This document shows, in pieces, positions 55,866 to 61,095 of a stretch of DNA of 61,095 nt. The notes under the pieces were generated by a model. It was not told the DNA's origin, ran no database searches, and was given only the letters and a program-made list of their open reading frames with translations. Origin of the DNA: Cytophagales bacterium (lineage in GTDB: Bacteria; Bacteroidota; Bacteroidia; Cytophagales; Cyclobacteriaceae); NCBI GenBank assembly GCA_022360015.1, contig JAKSDQ010000044.1, positions 1-61,095 of the forward strand, written 5' to 3'. A program made the position numbers and the translations under genes. Positions within the stretch are counted from its first letter, which is position 1. The number at the start of each line of letters is the position of its first letter.

Positions 55866-56121
55866 CGAGTCACCGCCCAACCTTCGATCCTACACCCGCC
55901 ACCAACTTGCCCTTCGTAACGGACAGGACAGACCGGAAATATGGGTCGCTTACAAAGGTTTGATCTACGATGTGTCCGATTCAAGACTATGGAAAAATGG
56001 CCGGCATTATGAACATTGGGCCGGTCAGGATCTTACAACGGAACTGGCCGACGCGCCACACACGGATAACGTTTTCGATAAATTTAAAGTAATAGGCCGG
56101 ATTGTGCAAAACCGATATTAA
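55858..56121 (+). CDS. Small cytochrome-b5-like heme-binding domain protein (87 aa)
   Basis: A minimal cytochrome-b5-like domain: LRSYTRHQLALRNGQDRPEIWVAYKGLIYDVSDSRLW (split), GRHYEHWAGQDLTTELADAPHTDNVFDKFKVIG. Axial-ligand candidates are the His in GRHYEHWAG and in APHTDN, not the usual HPGG pair, so heme binding is likely but not certain. No signal peptide or membrane helix. It overlaps the RDD gene by 8 nt, so it is translated with it; the GlcNAc kinase gene follows 14 nt later. Confidence 0.75.
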   Translation: MPDESPPNLRSYTRHQLALRNGQDRPEIWVAYKGLIYDVSDSRLWKNGRHYEHWAGQDLTTELADAPHTDNVFDKFKVIGRIVQNRY

Positions 56122-56135
56122 AACTTAAAACGGAT

Positions 56136-56984
56136 ATGAAGCTTATAGCAGACAGTGGGTCTTCCAAAACAGATTGGCGTGCAATTCATGCTGACGGTAC
56201 CATTCGGCAATTCAAATCAGGAGGCCTTAACCCTTTTTACCAGGACGAGGACGAAATCAGTGAAGAACTAGCCAAAAACTTCCGGCCCCAGATACAGGAT
56301 CAGGTGAGTGAAATCTTTTTTTACGGGGCCGGATGTGTCAATGAGGAGAAACAGGATGTGTTGAAAAATGCTTTAACCAAAAATTTTCCCGGGACTATGG
56401 TCCAGGTAGAGAACGATATTCTGGGTGCCGCAAGGGCGTTGTGCCATCGTGAGCCGGGCATCGCCTGTATTCTGGGTACCGGGGCAAATTCCTGTTTGTA
56501 TGATGGAGGGAAAATTGTAGAAAACATTCGCGGATACGGATTTCTGCTGGGTGATGAGGGAAGTGGCTCCTATCTTGGAAAACAACTGGTGATCCGTTAT
56601 TTAAGAAAAGAGTTACCAACTGAATTACACAAAAGATTTAAAAAAAGATACCCCATGACAGACGATGAAATTCTGAATGAGGTACATACCCAACCTTATC
56701 CTAACCGCTACCTGGCATCATTTTCCAAATTTCTGTTTCATCATATCAGGGACCCGTATGTTTATCAACTGGTTTATGACGGGTTTGCACTTTTTATGGA
56801 TAAAAATGTTCTTAAATACAAGAATGCTGACCAGTACAAAGTTCATTTTGTCGGATCAATTGCTTTTTATTACACCAATATCCTTCGACAAGTGGCGAAT
56901 GACAAAGGGATCACTGTTAAAAACATCCTCGAATCCCCTATCGCAGGCTTAACCCTATACCATCAATCTGACCTCGACGGCTAA
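56136..56984 (+). CDS. BadF/BadG/BcrA/BcrD-type N-acetylglucosamine kinase-like protein (282 aa)
   Basis: ATPase fold of the ASKHA superfamily: phosphate-1 motif ADSGSSKTDWRA at the N-terminus, GAGCVNEEK, GIACILGTGANSCLYDGG (phosphate-2) and GYGFLLGDEGSGSYLGKQ. This pattern matches the GlcNAc kinase group, which phosphorylates N-acetylglucosamine for cell-wall recycling. It is 14 nt downstream of the cytochrome-b5-like gene. Confidence 0.82.
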   Translation: MKLIADSGSSKTDWRAIHADGTIRQFKSGGLNPFYQDEDEISEELAKNFRPQIQDQVSEIFFYGAGCVNEEKQDVLKNALTKNFPGTMVQVENDILGAARALCHREPGIACILGTGANSCLYDGGKIVENIRGYGFLLGDEGSGSYLGKQLVIRYLRKELPTELHKRFKKRYPMTDDEILNEVHTQPYPNRYLASFSKFLFHHIRDPYVYQLVYDGFALFMDKNVLKYKNADQYKVHFVGSIAFYYTNILRQVANDKGITVKNILESPIAGLTLYHQSDLDG

Positions 56985-57066
56985 TAAATTTCATAATAAT
57001 TTAATATCTCTGTGACCTCAAGTGGAGGGAAATGTTTAATTTTAAATATTAATAGTGATATTTTGA

Positions 57067-57660
57067 ATGCACGAGATAGAGCCTTTTTATAACTGGAAAA
57101 AGTACTACGTCCCGGAGGAGGACGTCAACTCCCCGTTTTATGGCAAGGAATACAACTATGAGCTGTATTCTGAGACCATTTACGGATATTACATCGATCC
57201 TTCCTGGGATTTTATGGGTTCTGAGACACTGTATATCAAAATCTTGTTTGCAGACTATCATAAAGGTTTTATCATCATCGAGTTTATAGGCGAGTGGAAC
57301 GACGCGCTTAACAACGATATCATGCATCTCAAAAGAAATATTGTGGATCATTTTAATCCGATGGGCATTAAGAAATACATCCTGATCGGGGAAAATGTTT
57401 TAAATTTTCACGGTTCGGATGATTGCTATTATGAAGAATGGTTTGAGGATGTGGAAGATGACATAAATGGTGAAGTCCCCGGCTGGATTGCGGCAGTTAA
57501 CTTCAGGGATTTTGTCCTGGAAGAATGGGGCAATTATAACATTGATACATATATTAATACCGGCGGCAGCTTGCAAATCAATAACTGGAGGACACTGCAT
57601 CCTCAACAGTTTTTTGAATTAGTCAATGGGCTGATCACCAGGAGAATTTCACTTATCTAG
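57067..57660 (+). CDS. Conserved hypothetical protein (197 aa)
   Basis: No signal peptide or membrane helix. Acidic, very rich in aromatic residues and Asp/Glu/Asn: EIEPFYNWKKYYVPEEDVN, GYYIDPSWDFMGSETLYI, LIGENVLNFHGSDDCYYEEW. Soluble alpha/beta protein of a kind seen in Cytophagales; I know no function. The stop overlaps the convergent SprT-like gene by 12 nt. Confidence 0.55.
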   Translation: MHEIEPFYNWKKYYVPEEDVNSPFYGKEYNYELYSETIYGYYIDPSWDFMGSETLYIKILFADYHKGFIIIEFIGEWNDALNNDIMHLKRNIVDHFNPMGIKKYILIGENVLNFHGSDDCYYEEWFEDVEDDINGEVPGWIAAVNFRDFVLEEWGNYNIDTYINTGGSLQINNWRTLHPQQFFELVNGLITRRISLI

Positions 57661-58266
57661 CCATCTGATCTCCGCCATTTTGGGTACCAGGTATTTCTTC
57701 CCGTTTTTCAGATCCTTACATACTGCCCTGGTGCGATTATTTTTAAGTTTTTCAAACCCTCTGCCGTCAATTTCAAATCTGCCCCCTACAGGTACATCTA
57801 ATAAAAACAGTACGGGTTGCTGCGTGGTATCATAATTGCGAAAAGCGCTGGTAAGCCGCAGGTCTGTATAGGTAGTAGCCCGGGGATTGGCCATGTGCTT
57901 TTGTAGCGGGATCAGGATATCCCGGGGAAAAACCGATTCATTCAAGACAGGATTCATCAGCTTTTGAAACGTCCTTTTCCATTGCACCCCATGAGGCTGC
58001 TCCCGCCCATCATATTGCAACCGAACCAACAGATGGGCTACTTCGTGCAGGTAGGTCACCAGAAAATGATAAATATTCAAATCACCGTTCACAGTGATTG
58101 TATGACTTTTGTGAAATTTATGGTATCTGTAATCACCAAGCTTTGTTTTTCTTTTTTTGGTAATTTTAAAATGAAAAGGGTGCCGATGCCACAGTTTTGC
58201 ACAGTAATCAAGGCTTTTTGATGGTAAGTAGGGTTTTAGAAAACTTTTGATATCTTCTGTGGGCAT
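57649..58266 (-). CDS. SprT-like zinc-binding protein (205 aa)
   Basis: Carries HEVAHLLVRLQY (HExxH zinc site) with the extended PHGVQWKRTFQKLM, as in SprT/SPRTN-like metalloproteases, and a C-terminal beta part with FEIDGRGFEKLKNNRTRAVC, only one Cys, so no full zinc ribbon. It begins with MPTEDIKSFLKPYLPSKSL. The 3' end overlaps the convergent hypothetical gene by 12 nt. Confidence 0.82.
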   Translation of the reverse strand: MPTEDIKSFLKPYLPSKSLDYCAKLWHRHPFHFKITKKRKTKLGDYRYHKFHKSHTITVNGDLNIYHFLVTYLHEVAHLLVRLQYDGREQPHGVQWKRTFQKLMNPVLNESVFPRDILIPLQKHMANPRATTYTDLRLTSAFRNYDTTQQPVLFLLDVPVGGRFEIDGRGFEKLKNNRTRAVCKDLKNGKKYLVPKMAEIRWLDK

Positions 58267-58294
58267 AACTTACAATTAAAAATAAATCATTCTC

Positions 58295-58324
58295 AAAAAA
58301 AAAGGCTGCATTATAAACGCAGCC
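58295..58324 (-). terminator. Rho-independent terminator of the helical lipoprotein gene
   Basis: On the minus strand: GGCTGC / GCAGCC stem of 6 bp, 9-nt loop, then nine T. Located 30 nt past the stop of the gene at 58354. Confidence 0.85.
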
Positions 58325-58353
58325 CGAATAGATCTCGTATTTCAATTATTCAG

Positions 58354-58623
58354 TTAGTTTTCTTTTGCAGCTTCTTTCGCTTTTTCAACTGCGTCTTCCG
58401 CTGCTTTTTCTGCTTCGTTCACGACAGAGTCTGCAGCTTTTTCTGTCTCCTTTACCAGAGAGTCTGCAGCTTGTTTCGCTTCTTGGGTAGCTTCCTCAAC
58501 CGCCTCTTTAGCATCTTGAACTACTTCTTCTACTGCATTCTCTGCCTTTTGTTTGGCTGAGTCACAAGCAATAAATCCGAAAGTGACCCCGCTAATCAAT
58601 AATAACGCAAATAGTTTTTTCAT
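58354..58623 (-). CDS. Lipoprotein with LEA-like heptad/11-mer helical repeats (89 aa)
   Basis: I start at ATG 58623 (MKKLFALLLIS), which gives a signal peptide with lipobox FIAC and mature Cys20. After it an almost continuous Ala/Glu/Lys helix with repeats such as KEAVEEATQEAKQAADSLVK and EKAADSVVNEAEKAAEDAVEKA. The repeats have no Pro or Gly. It resembles LEA-type or entericidin-like stress proteins. It has its own strong terminator. The longer reading to 58653 has no signal peptide support. Confidence 0.7.
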   Translation of the reverse strand: MKKLFALLLISGVTFGFIACDSAKQKAENAVEEVVQDAKEAVEEATQEAKQAADSLVKETEKAADSVVNEAEKAAEDAVEKAKEAAKEN

Positions 58624-58686
58624 AATATTTATTGTTTTGGAATAAGCTGGCAAAGTTAGAAAATAATTAAGATTTGTAAAAATTTC

Positions 58687-59994
58687 TCACTTTCTTCTAA
58701 AGAACAATTTTAGGGGAATCCCGTCAAATGTAAAGTTTTTGCGGATTTTGTTCTCTAGAAACCGCTTATAGGGCGGTTTGATATATTGTGGCAGGTTGCA
58801 GAAAAACGCAAAAGCAGGAGTGTGGGTGGGCAATTGCGTCACGTATTTAATTTTGATGTATTTACCTTTGATAGCAGGGGGGGGGAAACGCTCGATTTCC
58901 TTTAACAATATATCATTCAAGGCCGAAGTAGGAACTTTCCTAATACGGTTTTGATAAATTTCAATGGCCAGTTCAATGGCCTTAAATATTCGTTGCTTGG
59001 TTAATACTGAGGCAAACACCACAGGAATGTAATGCATTTCACCCAGTTTTTGGCTTATTTCCTTTTTGTATTTGTTAACGGTCTGATTATCTTTTTTTAT
59101 CAAATCCCATTTATTGATCATAATCATCACCCCTTTGCTGTATTTATGGGCGAGGCCGATGATGTTTAAATCTTGTGCCTCCAGTCCCCGGGTGGCATCC
59201 ACCATCACCACACAAACATCTGCGTCTTGCAGGCTTTGAATCGCCCGCAACACCGAATAGAACTCCAGGTCCTCCTTCACCTTCGACTTCTTCCTGATCC
59301 CAGCCGTGTCAATCAGGATAAACTCCTTACCAAACTGGTTGTAACGTGAGTCGATCGCATCCCTGGTAGTACCGGCCACGTCTGTCACAATGCTTCGTTC
59401 CTTCCCCAGCAGGGTATTTAAAAAGGATGATTTTCCGGCATTTGGTCTACCCAGTATCGCTATTTTCGGGATACCTTCATCGGGATTCTCATCGTCATCA
59501 CTGTCAAAATGGCTAACCACCTCATCCAGCAATTCACCGGTGCCTGAACCATTGGCCGAAGATATGGCAAATACCTCACCCAGGCCCAGGCCATAAAATT
59601 CACCGGTCATATAAGCCCTTGCCGTATTGTCCGCTTTATTGGCCACCACCAGCACCGGCTTTTTCATCCCCCTGACCACTTTGGCAAAGTCCTTGTCAAG
59701 TCCGGTTAACCCGTCAAAACAGTCTACCATGAACAATACTACCGACGCTTCTTCCAATGCCTCCCTCACCTGCTTTCGGATGGCCTCTTCAAACACATCG
59801 TCCGACCCCGTAACATAGCCGCCGGTATCGATCACTGTAAAATGCTTTCCGGTCCACTCACCATAGCCGTAATGCCGGTCCCTGGTAACGCCGCTTTCAT
59901 TGTCCATGATTGCCTTTTTACGCTCTATCAGGCGGTTAAAAAGTGTGGATTTACCCACATTGGGCCTTCCTACAATTGCTACAATATTTGCCAT
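58687..59994 (-). CDS. der: Ribosome-associated GTPase Der/EngA (435 aa)
   Basis: Two tandem GTPase domains: first GRPNVGKST (G1, residue about 8), DTGG, NKAD; second GRPNAGKSS (about 180), DTAG, NKWD; then a C-terminal KH-like domain (about 355-435). Needed for 50S subunit assembly. It is 5 nt downstream of era, so both belong to one unit. Length is normal for the family. Confidence 0.98.
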   Translation of the reverse strand: MANIVAIVGRPNVGKSTLFNRLIERKKAIMDNESGVTRDRHYGYGEWTGKHFTVIDTGGYVTGSDDVFEEAIRKQVREALEEASVVLFMVDCFDGLTGLDKDFAKVVRGMKKPVLVVANKADNTARAYMTGEFYGLGLGEVFAISSANGSGTGELLDEVVSHFDSDDDENPDEGIPKIAILGRPNAGKSSFLNTLLGKERSIVTDVAGTTRDAIDSRYNQFGKEFILIDTAGIRKKSKVKEDLEFYSVLRAIQSLQDADVCVVMVDATRGLEAQDLNIIGLAHKYSKGVMIMINKWDLIKKDNQTVNKYKKEISQKLGEMHYIPVVFASVLTKQRIFKAIELAIEIYQNRIRKVPTSALNDILLKEIERFPPPAIKGKYIKIKYVTQLPTHTPAFAFFCNLPQYIKPPYKRFLENKIRKNFTFDGIPLKLFFRRK

Positions 59995-59999
59995 TTTAT

Positions 60000-60890
60000 T
60001 TATTGTTCGTATCCGAATCCCTTTAATTTAAGCGGTTTCTTCCGCCAGTCCTGCTCCACTTTCACAAAAGTCTCCAAAAACACTTTTTTTTGGAAAAACT
60101 TTTCCATGTCAATTCTTGCCGCCGTACCTATTTTTTTAAGTGCTGCTCCTGCTTTACCGATGATGATTCCCTTTTGACTCTTTCTCTCCACATATATTTC
60201 AGCCCGCATCCGGATAATTTTTTCCTCCTCATGAAATTCAGAGATCACCACCTGGGTACTGTAAGGCACCTCTTTTTTGTAATTCAGAAAAATCTTTTCC
60301 CGCACAATTTCCGCCGCAAAAAACCGCTCCGGCTTATCGGTGATTTCATCCTTGGGAAAAAAAGCAGGATGCTCCGGTAGCCTGAGCAGGATCTCCTGAA
60401 ATACCTGGACAATATTCGTACCCTCCAAAGCTGAAATTAACATGTACTTATCTGCCTTGACCAACGCCTTCCAATAGGTCAGCTTATCCTCTGCCTGACT
60501 GCCTTTGGCCTGGTCGATCTTGTTCAGCAAAAAGATCACTGGCACCGGGCTTTTGTTAATCTTCGCGAAAACCGGATCGTTTTCATCCATTTTCTCGTAT
60601 AGGTCGGTCACAAAAAGAATGATATCTGCATCTTCCAGCGAAGCATTCACAAAACGCATCATGGATTGCTGCAGTTCGTACTTTGGCAACAAGGTACCGG
60701 GTGTATCCGAATACACCACCTGAAAACCCTGACCACTGAGGATCCCCATGATCCGGTGGCGTGTGGTCTGGGCTTTGGAAGTAATAATAGAAAGCCTTTC
60801 CCCCACCATCGCATTCATGAGGGTTGATTTTCCCACGTTGGGCTTACCAATAATACTGACAAAACCAGCTTTATGTAGCTTTTTTGGCAT
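60000..60890 (-). CDS. era: GTPase Era (296 aa)
   Basis: GTPase domain with GKPNVGKST (G1), TTRHRIMG (G2), SDTPG (G3), LNKID (G4) and ISALEGTN (G5), then the KH RNA-binding domain with EIYVERKSQKGIIIGKAGAALKKIG. Acts in 16S rRNA processing and 30S assembly. It precedes der by 5 nt. Both GTPases with the tRNA and the small ribosomal protein at the other end of the window are translation-related. Confidence 0.98.
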   Translation of the reverse strand: MPKKLHKAGFVSIIGKPNVGKSTLMNAMVGERLSIITSKAQTTRHRIMGILSGQGFQVVYSDTPGTLLPKYELQQSMMRFVNASLEDADIILFVTDLYEKMDENDPVFAKINKSPVPVIFLLNKIDQAKGSQAEDKLTYWKALVKADKYMLISALEGTNIVQVFQEILLRLPEHPAFFPKDEITDKPERFFAAEIVREKIFLNYKKEVPYSTQVVISEFHEEEKIIRMRAEIYVERKSQKGIIIGKAGAALKKIGTAARIDMEKFFQKKVFLETFVKVEQDWRKKPLKLKGFGYEQ

Positions 60891-61020
60891 ATTTCAAAAA
60901 ATTATTTCGCAAAGGTACTTGATATTTACAAATAAACATCTAGTTTTGTACCTCGTTTGAGAAAAGCAAGTGAAAAGACTTAAATTAACAAGTAATTTCA
61001 TACAGCTATAAAAGACATAT

Positions 61021-61093
<73 letters not shown>

Positions 61094-61095
61094 CA

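Noticed and set aside
58354-58623. Tandem DNA repeat in the helical lipoprotein gene
   Set aside because: The protein repeats are clear, but the DNA repeats are imperfect, so I treat them as a protein feature only.

Overview
The window reads as a chromosomal segment of a member of the Bacteroidota, most likely of the order Cytophagales. The signs are a mutY-ssb-gldE-gldD gliding-motility block, a 29-residue THX-type ribosomal protein, DUF4270 and DUF3108 proteins, an archaeal-type (group II) geranylgeranylglyceryl phosphate synthase, near absence of Shine-Dalgarno sequences, and promoters of the TTTG / TAnnTTTG type. There are no insertion sequences, integrases, CRISPR arrays or phage modules; it is mostly core genome with small patches of gene decay.

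Layout. Positions 1-2.4 kb (minus): HU-like protein, a TPR protein, the tiny THX gene and the 5' part of RNase G, cut by the window edge. 2.5-8.2 kb (plus): mutY, ssb, gldE, gldD, recG. 8.2-14 kb: a lipoprotein, a ruined LytTR response regulator, an exported catalase-peroxidase, a frameshifted secreted-protein gene and another lipoprotein. 14-21.7 kb (minus): a DinB / ATP-grasp ligase / LysE exporter operon, a sensor kinase with recX, and a large secreted M14 peptidase. 21.8-28 kb: a Fur-family regulator, TerC behind an attenuator-like leader, a nitrilase, and a membrane GAF-PAS sensor without output domain. 28-40 kb: secreted M61 peptidase, vWA lipoprotein, nucleoside permease, TrkA-type K+ channel, UDP-glucose dehydrogenase, DUF3108 protein, a PEMT/ICMT-like methyltransferase, class III cyclase and amidohydrolase. 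40.6-43 kb: an ECF sigma factor, its HEAT-repeat anti-sigma and a DUF4097 protein. 43-54 kb: ridA, glmS, DUF4270, a GT5-only glycogen-synthase-like protein, panC-panD, a flippase-like membrane protein, a zinc peptidase, an acyl-CoA dehydrogenase, an AraC regulator and GGGP synthase. 54-61 kb: two small membrane proteins, RDD / cytochrome-b5-like / GlcNAc kinase genes, a SprT-like protein, a helical lipoprotein, der, era and an initiator tRNA.

Themes. DNA repair (MutY, RecG, SSB, RecX), cell-envelope housekeeping (many lipoproteins and secreted peptidases, GlmS, UDP-glucose dehydrogenase) and small-scale decay (two pseudogenes within about 4 kb on either side of katG). I see no convincing new defence or mobile system. 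The most interesting items are the two-state RNA leader upstream of terC, the response-regulator remnant that lost its receiver domain in frame, the 17-A tract in RNase G and the DinB / ATP-grasp / LysE operon.
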